From positions 1,860,001 to 1,924,000 of the forward strand of contig NZ_CP108046.1 of the NCBI RefSeq assembly GCF_041435115.1: a stretch of DNA of 64,000 bases. The letters are read 5' to 3'. Both the position numbers and the translations under genes were made by a program. The DNA is from Streptomyces sp. NBC_00289 (GTDB lineage: Bacteria > Actinomycetota > Actinomycetes > Streptomycetales > Streptomycetaceae). The notes below the pieces were generated by a model that saw only the letters and a program-made list of their open reading frames with translations, was not told the origin of the DNA and made no database searches. Below, one piece after another: positions 24,144 through 32,472 of the stretch. How positions within the stretch are numbered: the first letter of the stretch is position 1; each line of letters opens with the position of its first letter.

Positions 24144-26534
24144 ATGAGCCCGGAGTATCCATTCGATGAAGGCGCGACGGCTCGTGCCGTCGTCGACGAC
24201 GACGGCGTACTCGTCGAGTGGAACGCGGGTGCCCGGCGCCTGCTCGGCTGGCCCGCCGCCGAGGTCGTGGGCCGCCCCGCCGCGGAACTCCTGGCCGGCG
24301 GGGACCACGGCGGGCACGACGCCCCCGAGGGGCTCCGCTGGGACGGCGTCCTCACCTTGCGTCACCACAACGGCGGCACCGTGTCCGTATGGCTGCTCGC
24401 CCACCGCAGACCGCCCGAGAACGGCACCCCCGGCAGCTGGATCCTGCTCACCCCCCTGGAGGGCGACGCCCCGCGCTCGCCCGACGACCCGCTGGACACG
24501 GCCGCGCTCGTCCAGTCCCCCTGCGCCCTCGCGATCTACGACGACCGGCTGCGGCTGCGCCGGATCAACGCGGCCATGGAGGAGATCATCGGTCTGCCGG
24601 AGGAGCGGGTGCGGGGGCTGCGCCTGCCCGAGATGAGCGGCAGACCCCAGACCGCGGACAGCGAACGGCACCTGCACCGCGTCCTCACCACCGGCCGGGG
24701 ACATGACGTGCGGACATATCTCGAGGTGGGCGGCGACGGCGGGGTCGCCGCCTGGCTGGCCCGCATGGCGCCGGTCCGCGACGAGACGGGACGGGTACTG
24801 GGCGTGAGCGTCACCGTCCACGACTTCACCGAGCAGCACCTGGCGCGCGAGCGGCTCCAGCTCGTGAACGAGGCGAGCGTCCGCATCGGCACCACCCTCG
24901 AGGTCACCCGGACGGCCCAGGAGCTGGCGGACGTCTGCGTGCCCGCGCTCGCCGACTTCGTCAGCGTCGACCTGCTGGACCCCGCGGAGCCCGGCGGCGA
25001 CCCCTTCAACGGTCCGCCCACCCTCCCGGTCCACCTGCGGCGGGCCGCCCACCGGTCGATCAACCCGGGCAGCCCCGAGGCCGTGGCCAAGCCCGGACAG
25101 GTGGACCTCTATCCCGCCTCCTCGCCCCAGGCCGACTCGCTGCTGGTGGGGCACACCATCGTGGCGTCCACGGACACCGACGACCTCTCGGAGTGGCTTT
25201 CCTGGGACAAGGCCCGCGCCCAGCGGATCAAGGAGTACGGCATCCACTCGACGATGTCCGTGCCGATCCGGGCCCGCGGTCTCACCCTCGGGGTCGCCGT
25301 CCTCACCCGCTTCCGGCGACTCGACACGTTCACACCCGACGACGTGCTGCTCGCGGAGGAGGTCACCGCCCGCGCGGCCGTCTGTATCGACAACGCCCGC
25401 CGCTACTCCCGCGAGCGGGAGACCGCCCTGGCCCTGCAACGCAGCCTGCTACCCCGTTCACTGCCGCGCACGGCCGCCGTGGAGGCGGCCTCACGCTATC
25501 TCCCGGCCGCGCGGGCCGGAGTGGGCGGCGACTGGTTCGACGTGATCCCGCTGTCGGGGATGCGGGTCGCCATGGTCGTCGGGGACGTCATCGGGCAGGG
25601 CATCCAGGCCTCGGCGACCATGGGACGGCTGCGCACCGCCGTACGCACCCTCGCCGACATCGACCTGGCCCCGGACGAGCTGCTCACCCACCTCGACGAC
25701 CTGGTCGTACGGCTGTCCGAGGAGGCCGGCAACGAGGGCAGCCCCGGCGAGGTCGGCGCCACCTGTCTGTACGCGGTGTACGACCCCATCTCGCGGCGCT
25801 GCACGCTGGCCGGGGCCGGGCATCCCGCGCCCCTGATGACCAGACCCGGAAGCCGGCCGGAACAGATCGAGCTGCCCGCCGGACCGGCGCTGGGCCTGGG
25901 CGGGCTGCCGTTCGAGTCGACCGAGTTCGAGCTGCCCGAGGGCACCGTGCTGGCCCTGTTCACCGACGGGCTGGTCGAGAGCCGGGAGCGGGACGTCGAC
26001 GCCGGCCACGATCTGCTGCGCGCCGCTCTGGCACCCCCCTCCGACTCCCTGGACGAGACCTGCGACCGGGTGCTGCACGCCCTGCTGCCGCCCGGCGGGT
26101 CCGCCGACGACGTGGCCCTGCTGCTCGCCCGCACCCGGGGGCTGCCGCCGTCCCAGGTGGCGACCTGGGACATCCCGGCCGACCCGGCGCTGGTCTCCCC
26201 CATCCGCAGGCAGGTCGTCGAGCAGCTCGGCAGATGGTCACTGAGCGCGGCGTCCTTCACGGCCGAGCTGGTGGTCAGCGAGCTGGTCACCAACGCCATC
26301 CGCTACGGCTCCCACCCGATCCGGCTGCGCCTCATCCACGACGCGGACACGCTGATCTGCGAGGTGTCCGACACCAGCCACACGGCTCCGCACCTGCGCC
26401 GGGCCAAGACCTGGGACGAGGGCGGCCGCGGTCTGCTGCTGGTCGCCCAGCTCACCGAGCGCTGGGGCAGCCGGCACACGCCCGACGGCAAGACGATATG
26501 GGCCGAGATCGCCCTCCCCTCCGACGAGGAGTGA
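24144..26534 (+). CDS. PAS-PAS-GAF-PP2C(SpoIIE)-HATPase partner-switching regulator
   Basis: A 796-aa cytoplasmic regulator. The ATG at 24144 has GGAG 8 nt upstream; an in-frame GTG at 24123 is the alternative. Two PAS domains (about 10-110 and 120-245), a GAF domain (about 250-410, STMSVPIRARGLTLGVAVLT), a SpoIIE-type PP2C phosphatase (about 430-650) with metal-binding GGDWFD, VVGDVIGQG and FTDGLVE, and a C-terminal HATPase like RsbW-type anti-sigma kinases (SELVTNAIRYG N-box, GGRGLLLV G-box) are visible. It thus holds both phosphatase and kinase activities of a partner-switching module for anti-sigma antagonists. A STAS protein is encoded at 46.6 kb. The signal sensed is unknown. It stands alone, divergent from the GH2 gene. 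Confidence 0.92.
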   Translation: MSPEYPFDEGATARAVVDDDGVLVEWNAGARRLLGWPAAEVVGRPAAELLAGGDHGGHDAPEGLRWDGVLTLRHHNGGTVSVWLLAHRRPPENGTPGSWILLTPLEGDAPRSPDDPLDTAALVQSPCALAIYDDRLRLRRINAAMEEIIGLPEERVRGLRLPEMSGRPQTADSERHLHRVLTTGRGHDVRTYLEVGGDGGVAAWLARMAPVRDETGRVLGVSVTVHDFTEQHLARERLQLVNEASVRIGTTLEVTRTAQELADVCVPALADFVSVDLLDPAEPGGDPFNGPPTLPVHLRRAAHRSINPGSPEAVAKPGQVDLYPASSPQADSLLVGHTIVASTDTDDLSEWLSWDKARAQRIKEYGIHSTMSVPIRARGLTLGVAVLTRFRRLDTFTPDDVLLAEEVTARAAVCIDNARRYSRERETALALQRSLLPRSLPRTAAVEAASRYLPAARAGVGGDWFDVIPLSGMRVAMVVGDVIGQGIQASATMGRLRTAVRTLADIDLAPDELLTHLDDLVVRLSEEAGNEGSPGEVGATCLYAVYDPISRRCTLAGAGHPAPLMTRPGSRPEQIELPAGPALGLGGLPFESTEFELPEGTVLALFTDGLVESRERDVDAGHDLLRAALAPPSDSLDETCDRVLHALLPPGGSADDVALLLARTRGLPPSQVATWDIPADPALVSPIRRQVVEQLGRWSLSAASFTAELVVSELVTNAIRYGSHPIRLRLIHDADTLICEVSDTSHTAPHLRRAKTWDEGGRGLLLVAQLTERWGSRHTPDGKTIWAEIALPSDEE

Positions 26535-26730
26535 GCGGCGGCGCGGGAAGCGCCGGCATCACACACGCCCCGCGGGGCACCAGTCGTCGTGGACCGGCGC
26601 CTGATCCCACGCGAACACGTCACGGACGCCCCACGGACTTCTTACCGCCGCCTGCTTTGATGGCCGGGCACGACCTGATCCACGGACGAAGGACCCCGCC
26701 CTGAACACCCCGCTCGCCGAATCCCTGTCC

Positions 26731-27957
26731 GTGGCACTGCTCGTCGCCGTACTCGCCTGGGCCGTGCTGCGGCCCTTCGGCTGGCCCGAGGCGGTGGTGG
26801 CGGTCCCGGCGGCGGGGGTGGCGGTGGCTTCCGGGGTGATCTCCCTGGAGCACGCCCGCGCGGAGGCCGAGCAGCTCGGGCCGGTCATCGGTTTCCTCGC
26901 CGCCGTCCTGGTACTGGCCCACTTCTGCGATGTCGAGGGGCTCTTCCAGGCGTGCGGCGCGTGGATGGCCCGCCGGGCTGCCGGTTCGCCGACCCGGCTG
27001 CTGACCTCGGTGTTCGTACTGGCCTCGGCGATCACCGCGGTGCTGAGCCTGGACGCCACGGTGGTGCTGCTGACACCGGTGGTGTTCGCCACCGCCACCC
27101 GGATGGGCGTGCGGGCCAGGCCGCACGTCTACGCGTGCGCGCACCTGTCGAACACGGCCTCGCTGCTGCTGCCCGTCTCGAACCTCACCAACCTGCTGGC
27201 GTTCGCGGCGAGCGGGCTGAGCTTCACCCGGTTCGCGGCGCTGATGGTGCTGCCCTGGCTGGTCGCGATCGGGGCCGAGTACGCCGTCTTCCGGCGTTTC
27301 TTCCAGCGAGACCTGACGGCGTCCACCCACGCGCCCGGACCCGTCGACACACCCGAACTGCCCCTGTTCGCGCTGGTCACGGTGGGCTGCACGCTCGCCG
27401 GGTTCGTGGTGGCCTCGGCGGTGGGCGTCGATCCGGCCTGGGCCGCTGCGGCGGGGGCGCTGGTGCTGGCCGGCCGCGCCCTGGTGCGGCGGCAGGCCAC
27501 CCCGCTCACCGTGGCGCGAGCGGCGTCACCCTCGTTCCTGGCGTTCGTGCTCGCGCTCGGCATCGTGGTGCGGGCGGTGGTCGACAACGGGCTCGCCGAC
27601 GCGCTGCGGCACGTGCTGCCGGAGGGGACGGGACTGGCCGCGCTGCTCGGCATCGCCGCGCTGGCCGCCGTACTGGCGAACCTGATCAACAACCTGCCCG
27701 CGGTGCTGGTCCTGCTTCCGCTGACCGCCGCGGCCGGCCCCGGCGCGGTCCTCGCGGTGCTGCTCGGGGTGAACCTCGGCCCGAACCTGACCTACGCCGG
27801 ATCGCTGGCCACGCTGCTGTGGCGGCGCATCGTGCACGGCCACGGACACGGCGTCGACCTGAAGGAGTTCACCGGGCTGGGCCTGCTCGCCGTACCGGCC
27901 TCGCTCGTCGCCGCCGTGGTCGCGCTGTGGGCGTCGCTCCAGGTCCTCGGGACCTGA
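26731..27957 (+). CDS. ArsB/SLC13-like membrane transporter
   Basis: A membrane protein with about 10-11 helices, 408 aa from the GTG at 26731. It resembles ArsB/NhaD ion-transporter superfamily permeases, with two inverted halves carrying SLDATVVLLTPVVF, AHLSNTASLLLPVSNLTNLL and, in the second half, NLINNLPAVLVLLPL and LGVNLGPNLTYAGSLATLLW. The last fits arsenite or dicarboxylate-type transport sites. The best ribosome site, GAAGGA, is placed not for this GTG but for an in-frame CTG at 26701, which would add 10 residues (NTPLAESLSV). No arsR, arsC or ATPase gene lies beside it, so arsenite as substrate is only a family-level suggestion. Confidence 0.85.
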   Translation: MALLVAVLAWAVLRPFGWPEAVVAVPAAGVAVASGVISLEHARAEAEQLGPVIGFLAAVLVLAHFCDVEGLFQACGAWMARRAAGSPTRLLTSVFVLASAITAVLSLDATVVLLTPVVFATATRMGVRARPHVYACAHLSNTASLLLPVSNLTNLLAFAASGLSFTRFAALMVLPWLVAIGAEYAVFRRFFQRDLTASTHAPGPVDTPELPLFALVTVGCTLAGFVVASAVGVDPAWAAAAGALVLAGRALVRRQATPLTVARAASPSFLAFVLALGIVVRAVVDNGLADALRHVLPEGTGLAALLGIAALAAVLANLINNLPAVLVLLPLTAAAGPGAVLAVLLGVNLGPNLTYAGSLATLLWRRIVHGHGHGVDLKEFTGLGLLAVPASLVAAVVALWASLQVLGT

Positions 27958-27971
27958 GCGGCCGTCCTCGG

Positions 27972-29792
27972 TCAGCGGCCTCCGCCGTACCCGCCCCCAT
28001 AGCCGTAGCCGCCGCCGTACCCGTAGCCGGGCCGGCCGTTGGGCGAGCAGGCGAACCCGTAGCAGGGGGCGCCGGTGGGGTAGGAGGGCGTCGCGGTCGG
28101 TGCGGGCTGCTCGGTCGTCGGGGTCGCGGAGGGCTCCGGTGCGGACGTCTTCGCGGACCTGGGAGTGGGCGAGGGCACCGGTGTCGACGAGGTGGCGCTG
28201 TTCGCGTCCCAGTTGACCACCTTCATCTGGAGGTCGGTCTTCGAGGTGTCGAACACCCAGTGCTGTTCGGTGTTGTCGTCGCGGTTCTTCAGGACCAGCG
28301 CGCCGCCCCCGTCGGTGGCGGCGGGGGTCAGGGCCAGGTCCTGGTCCCAGCGCGGCACCAGCGTGCCCTGCAGGGTGAAGTCGTAGCGGATGCTCTTGGT
28401 GGCCGCCTTGCCTCCCGTGCACGGGGCGAGGCGCACCGAGTAGCCGAGGTGCGAGTCCAGGCAGAGGCCGGGGTCCGCGACGCTGCGCAGCAGTCCGTCG
28501 GTCTCGTACGACCACTGCTGGCCGGCCGCCGAGGAACAGTCGGCGAGTTCGGTCTCCGCTCCCTTGACGGCCTTCTTGCCGACGATGCCGACACAGAGCC
28601 CGGACGCGACGTTGTGCAGCCGGCCCTGGAGGTCCCCCTGCGCGGCTTCGGCGGCGCCGGCCCAGGACGGTTTGCCGCTGGAGGTGGCCGCCTCGGAGCC
28701 GGGGGCGTCCGAGGGGTTCGTGCCACCGGCCGGCGAGGTGCCGTCCGAGGGGGCGAGGGCGGACCACAGGACCAGGGGCAGGACGATCAGCGCGCTGACG
28801 GTCAGGGCGGCCGCGGCGACGTTGCGGCGGCGGGCGGCGGCACGGCGGGCGGCCTTGTGGGCCGTGCGGCGGGAGCCGTGGCGCGGGGCGGACGTGGTGG
28901 AGAACGCCTCGCCCGCGAAGGCGCGCGGCATGGGGCCCGCCTCGGCCGCGTTGTCCTCCGGACTGCCGGCCCTGGCCTCGACATAGGCCCGCGCGCCCCA
29001 GCCGAGCACCGCTTCGGCCAGTGCGCCGCCGAGGTCGCCGTTGAACTGGTTCAGCTGGTCGGCCGTGTGCCGGCAGTGTCTGCACCGGTCGAGGTGGGCG
29101 CGCAGGTCGGGGTCGAGGTCGATGCCGCCGCGCCGGTAGGTCACGTCCAGCAGCCGCAGATAGTGCCGGCACTCCTGCTCGGGGGCGAGTTCGCGGTGGA
29201 CCTGGAGGCACTCCTCGCGAAGCCGCTCGCGGGCCCGGCGCAGTTCGACGCCCGCGTCCTCCTCGCCGAGGCCGAGCAGGGCGGCCGGCACGGAGAGCGG
29301 TTCGGCCTCCACCTCGGTGTGCCACAGCAGGCAGCGCGCCGACTGGGGCAGCCGCTGGAACGCCCCGGACAGCAGTCGCCGGCCGGCCGGCGGCAGCAGC
29401 CGGGCCGCGAGGCGGTCGTCGCCGCCGCCTGCCGCGCGCAGCGTCGGGTGAAGTCCTTCGCGTCTGTGGTCGCCGTCCCATTCCGCGGCGATACGGCGCA
29501 CGGTGACGAGCAGTTGGGGCCGCCATGCGGCCGTCGGCCCGTTCTGGCGCAGTGATTCACCGAAAAGCCTCGTGAATGCCGCGGTGGTGAGCATTCCGGC
29601 GGGACGGGCGCCGTCGGTGCACAGCCGGGCGTAGGCGAAGGCCGCTTCCCAGTGCCGGTCGAGGAGTTCGCCGACCGGTTGCAGCGCGGGCGTCGTCCCC
29701 GTCCACTTCTTGAGCTCCGCGCTCAGTTCTTCGTCCGTGGCGTCGGACGGACGAGCGGGAGTCGGGGAATTCGACAGGCCTGCGTCATTCAC
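27972..29792 (-). CDS. Sigma-like / ZAS zinc motif / membrane / ricin-lectin fusion protein (paralogue B)
   Basis: A 606-aa paralogue of the protein at 15546-17156. The GTG at 29792 follows GGGAGGA at 7 nt. Residues 15-110 resemble sigma region 2 and 144-195 region 4 (FQRLPQSARCLLWHTEVEA). The ZAS motif is His233-x3-Cys237-x2-Cys240, the same residue numbers as paralogue A. An Arg-rich cytoplasmic linker precedes the membrane helix 325-346 and a ricin-type trefoil (389-513, QQWSY, CLDSHLG). Unlike A it has an extra C-terminal tail: a Pro/Ser/Thr stretch (535-570), two Cys (577 and 582) and GYGYGGG-type repeats (588-606), probably exposed in the cell wall. It ends 15 bp from the convergent transporter gene. 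Confidence 0.85.
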   Translation of the reverse strand: MNDAGLSNSPTPARPSDATDEELSAELKKWTGTTPALQPVGELLDRHWEAAFAYARLCTDGARPAGMLTTAAFTRLFGESLRQNGPTAAWRPQLLVTVRRIAAEWDGDHRREGLHPTLRAAGGGDDRLAARLLPPAGRRLLSGAFQRLPQSARCLLWHTEVEAEPLSVPAALLGLGEEDAGVELRRARERLREECLQVHRELAPEQECRHYLRLLDVTYRRGGIDLDPDLRAHLDRCRHCRHTADQLNQFNGDLGGALAEAVLGWGARAYVEARAGSPEDNAAEAGPMPRAFAGEAFSTTSAPRHGSRRTAHKAARRAAARRRNVAAAALTVSALIVLPLVLWSALAPSDGTSPAGGTNPSDAPGSEAATSSGKPSWAGAAEAAQGDLQGRLHNVASGLCVGIVGKKAVKGAETELADCSSAAGQQWSYETDGLLRSVADPGLCLDSHLGYSVRLAPCTGGKAATKSIRYDFTLQGTLVPRWDQDLALTPAATDGGGALVLKNRDDNTEQHWVFDTSKTDLQMKVVNWDANSATSSTPVPSPTPRSAKTSAPEPSATPTTEQPAPTATPSYPTGAPCYGFACSPNGRPGYGYGGGYGYGGGYGGGR

Positions 29793-30268
29793 GGCGGCAT
29801 TCCTCCCGAGGGCATGCGGCATAAAGTCCATACCAATAGGTATGCGGACCCGTCGATGATGCGACGGAGTCCTTGCGTACAGGATTCGGCATCTCGAACG
29901 CCCGCCTGGGGCGGCTCTTTTGAAGCGTGGGGGGCGAACGGGAGGAGCCTCGCGCGCACAGCGGAAAAGCGATGACCCGTGCGCCGACAACGCACACCTT
30001 TGCACAGGTCAGCGGGATGGAACAAGCGATCTCCCGGTTTTACGCAATGCCCGCGGGCCAAAGATGTTTGACGAAACGTCAATACGGACCGTTAAGCGAT
30101 TGCCTCCGTATCGGACCGGTAATCGGGAACGACATTCACCTGGGCCCGCGCCCGCTCCACCCCAACCATTGAACGGGCACCCCACCTCATGTCCGGCCGG
30201 TTCACCGGGCCTCGCCCCAACCATTGGGGTCCAGGTCCGGCCTCCGCGCCACGCCACCGGGAAACGCG
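29793..30268. other. Intergenic region upstream of lectin paralogue B
   Basis: No gene is seen in this 476-bp stretch. It includes TTGACG-AAA-CGTCAA (30068-30082), an inverted repeat with -35-like hexamers on both strands, and two copies of CCCCAACCATTG about 50 bp apart (near 30160 and 30212). The second extends to the inverted repeat CCCCAACCATTGGGG. It is locally AT-richer than the genes and probably holds the paralogue B promoter. Confidence 0.4.
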
Positions 30269-30313
30269 GACGCCGTCCGTGCGGCGCGCGGTGCGCGCCG
30301 CACGGACGGCGTC
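30269..30313 (-). terminator. Very strong terminator of the aldo/keto reductase operon
   Basis: Perfect 21-bp stem (30269-30289 with 30293-30313) and a 3-nt loop, 33 nt past the aldo/keto reductase stop codon. It is the longest perfect inverted repeat noted in the window. It closes the TetR-controlled operon 30347-32376. Confidence 0.85.
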
Positions 30314-30346
30314 GACAGCGGTGACCACGATCACCGCCCCACCTGA

Positions 30347-31315
30347 TCAGTGACCGACGACGGGGTGCGGGGAGTAGGGCCGCTCCAGCTCCTCGATCTC
30401 CTTGTCGCTGAGTTCGAGTTCGACGGCGGCCACCGCGTCCTCGATGTGCCCCGGCCTGCCGGCGCCGACGATCGGTGCCGCCACCGTGTCCTGGTGCAGC
30501 AACCAGGCGAGGGCGACCTGGGCGCGCGGGACGCCCCTGTCGTCCGCGATGCGGGTGACGGCCTCGACGACGGTCCGGTCGCCCTCCTGGTAGAGACGGC
30601 TGCCGAAGCCGTCGCTCGCGCTGCGCTCGGTGACGGTGTTCCAGTCCCGGGTGAGGCGACCGCGGGCGAGCGGGCTCCAGGGCAGCACGCCGACGCCCTG
30701 GTCCGCGCACAGGGGCAGCATCTCCCGCTCCTCCTCGCGGTAGAGGAGGTTGTAGTGGTTCTGCATGGAGACGAACCTGGTCCAGCCGTGCCGCTCCGCG
30801 GTGTACTGGGCCTTGGAGAACTGCCAGGCGTACATCGAACTGGCCCCGATGTAGCGCACCTTGCCCGCCTTGACGAGGTCGTGCAGCGCCTCCATCGTCT
30901 CCTCGACCGGCGTGTGCGGGTCGTAGCGGTGGATCTGGTAGAGGTCGACGTAGTCGGTGCCGAGCCGGCGGAGGCTGTGGTCGATCTCGGACATGATCGC
31001 CTTGCGGGACAGGCCGCCGCCGTTGGGCCCGGGGCGCGTCCGGCCGTGCACCTTGGTCGCGAGCACGATCTCGTCCCGGTCGGCGAAGTCGGCGAGCGCC
31101 TTGCCGACGATCTCCTCGCTGGTGCCGTCGGAGTAGACGTTCGCCGTGTCGAAGAAGGTGACACCGGCCTCCAGCGCCTGCCGGATCAGCGGACGCGAGG
31201 CCTCCTCGTCGAGGGTCCACTCGTGCGTACCGCGGTCGGGCAGGCCGTAGGACATGCAGCCCAGACAGATCCGCGACACGTCCAGGCCCGTCGAACCGAG
31301 CTTCACGTACTGCAT
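30347..31315 (-). CDS. Aldo/keto reductase
   Basis: A 322-aa NADPH-dependent carbonyl reductase of the YajO/potassium-channel beta type. The ATG at 31315 is the family start MQYVKLGSTGLDVSRICLGC. The tetrad is visible as Asp and Tyr in FFDTANVYSDG, Lys in LATKVHG and His in LYQIHRYD; GAGRPGHIEDAV and the preceding segments bind the nucleotide. It is the last gene of an operon with a flavoprotein (62 nt upstream) and a DUF1348 protein, divergently controlled by the TetR at 32473, and ends before a 21-bp-stem terminator. The role is probably detoxification of reactive carbonyls; the substrate is unknown. Confidence 0.92.
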   Translation of the reverse strand: MQYVKLGSTGLDVSRICLGCMSYGLPDRGTHEWTLDEEASRPLIRQALEAGVTFFDTANVYSDGTSEEIVGKALADFADRDEIVLATKVHGRTRPGPNGGGLSRKAIMSEIDHSLRRLGTDYVDLYQIHRYDPHTPVEETMEALHDLVKAGKVRYIGASSMYAWQFSKAQYTAERHGWTRFVSMQNHYNLLYREEEREMLPLCADQGVGVLPWSPLARGRLTRDWNTVTERSASDGFGSRLYQEGDRTVVEAVTRIADDRGVPRAQVALAWLLHQDTVAAPIVGAGRPGHIEDAVAAVELELSDKEIEELERPYSPHPVVGH

Positions 31316-31377
31316 CGTTGCTGCTCCTGCCTTCGGGATGGGGTGTGGAAGGAGCGTACGACGCGGGGCGGGCCGGG

Positions 31378-31908
31378 TCACCCGAGCAGATCCAGTGCCC
31401 GTTCCCAGCCGAACTCCGGCCGCCCGCCGTCCGCTTGGGCCTCACCCGAGTACGGGTCGCCGAACCGCACGCCCATCCCGCGCAGCCGTGTCAGGCTGTC
31501 CCGGTAGGCGGGATGGGCGGCCAGCGCCTCGGACACGCACGGCAGGACGGCGACGGGCACGCCGAGGCCGTACGCCTCGCACAGGGTGGCCACGGCGAGG
31601 GTGTCGGCCAGCCCGGCCGCCCACTTGTTGACCGTGTTGAAGGTGGCCGGTGCGACCACGACGGCGTCCGGCGGCGGGAAGGGGCGCGGATCGCCGGGCG
31701 CGCGCCACGCGGAGCGGACGGGCCGGCCCGTGAGCTCCTGGACGGCGGCGGCGTCGAGGAAGCCGCCGGCCACGGCGACCGGCGTAGCGAAGGCGCCGAC
31801 CTCCCAGCCCCGCTCCCGCGCCGCGGTGATCAGGTGGCCGACGTCCGCGGCGATTCCGGCGGCGCAGACGACGACGTAGAGGAAGGGCTTCCCGTCCGGT
31901 TCGGTCAC
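31378..31908 (-). CDS. HFCD-family flavoprotein
   Basis: A 176-aa FMN-binding protein of the homo-oligomeric flavin-containing Cys decarboxylase fold (Dfp/EpiD group). It starts with GTG at 31908. The N-terminal YVVVCAAGIAADVGHLI, the central DAVVVAPATFNTVNKWAAGLADTLA and the VPVAVLPCVSEAL loop are the flavin-binding core. The catalytic His and Cys pattern of phosphopantothenoylcysteine decarboxylase is not clear, and the coenzyme A synthesis partner domain is absent. It is the middle gene of the operon 30347-32376, 9 nt after the DUF1348 gene. The reaction is unknown. Confidence 0.82.
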   Translation of the reverse strand: MTEPDGKPFLYVVVCAAGIAADVGHLITAARERGWEVGAFATPVAVAGGFLDAAAVQELTGRPVRSAWRAPGDPRPFPPPDAVVVAPATFNTVNKWAAGLADTLAVATLCEAYGLGVPVAVLPCVSEALAAHPAYRDSLTRLRGMGVRFGDPYSGEAQADGGRPEFGWERALDLLG

Positions 31909-31917
31909 GCGCGAACC

Positions 31918-32376
31918 CTATGCGACCGGGAAGGACAGCCCTCGTTCCGTCTCGGGTCGCGGTCCGCGGATGCGCCGCTGTGCGTCCTGGATGGCCACGT
32001 CGTTGATGCTCGCCTCCCGCCGGGTCATCAGCCCGTGCTCGTCGAACTCCCAGAGTTCGTTGCCGTACGACCGCCAGCACTGCCCGTCGGCGTCACGGCA
32101 CTCGTACTGGAAGCGGACCGCGATGCGGTTGCCGTCGAAGGCCCACAGGTCCTTGCGCAGGGCGTACTCCCGCTCGCGCTCCCACTTCGCGGTGAGGAAG
32201 GCGACGATCTCCGCGCGCCCGGTGACGAAGGTGTCCCGGTTGCGCCAGACCGAGTCCGGCGAGTACGCGAGCGACACCTTGTGCGGATCGCGGGTGTTCC
32301 AGGCGTCCTCGGCGGCCTGCACCTTCCGGGCGGCGGTCTCGCGGGTGAAGGGGGGCAGGGGCGGGCGGTCGTTCAT
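31918..32376 (-). CDS. DUF1348 / SnoaL-like NTF2-fold protein
   Basis: A 152-aa protein of the nuclear-transport-factor-2 fold, DUF1348 group. The ATG at 32376 follows AGGAGA. Motifs [57 protein letters not shown] and RRIRGPRPE are typical. The cone-shaped fold usually binds or isomerises small molecules, but no reaction is established for this group. It is the first gene of the three-gene operon; two palindromes between it and the divergent TetR gene should control its expression. Confidence 0.9.
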   Translation of the reverse strand: MNDRPPLPPFTRETAARKVQAAEDAWNTRDPHKVSLAYSPDSVWRNRDTFVTGRAEIVAFLTAKWEREREYALRKDLWAFDGNRIAVRFQYECRDADGQCWRSYGNELWEFDEHGLMTRREASINDVAIQDAQRRIRGPRPETERGLSFPVA

Positions 32377-32402
32377 GGTCTTCTCCTGCTGCGACAGCGG
32401 CT

Positions 32403-32454
32403 GAGAACGAGCGTTCTCCGGTTTCGCTGCTACCGTAGGAGAACGCACGTTCTC
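32403..32454. promoter_or_regulatory. Paired TetR operators in a divergent promoter region
   Basis: Two perfect palindromes, GAGAACG-AG-CGTTCTC (32403-32418) and GAGAACG-CA-CGTTCTC (32439-32454), share identical 7-bp arms, differ only in the 2-bp centre, and lie 36 bp centre to centre. They sit between the DUF1348 start (32376) and the TetR start (32473), the expected place for the regulator's own operator. Confidence 0.85.
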
Positions 32455-32472
32455 GGTCAAGGAGTGGTGGTT

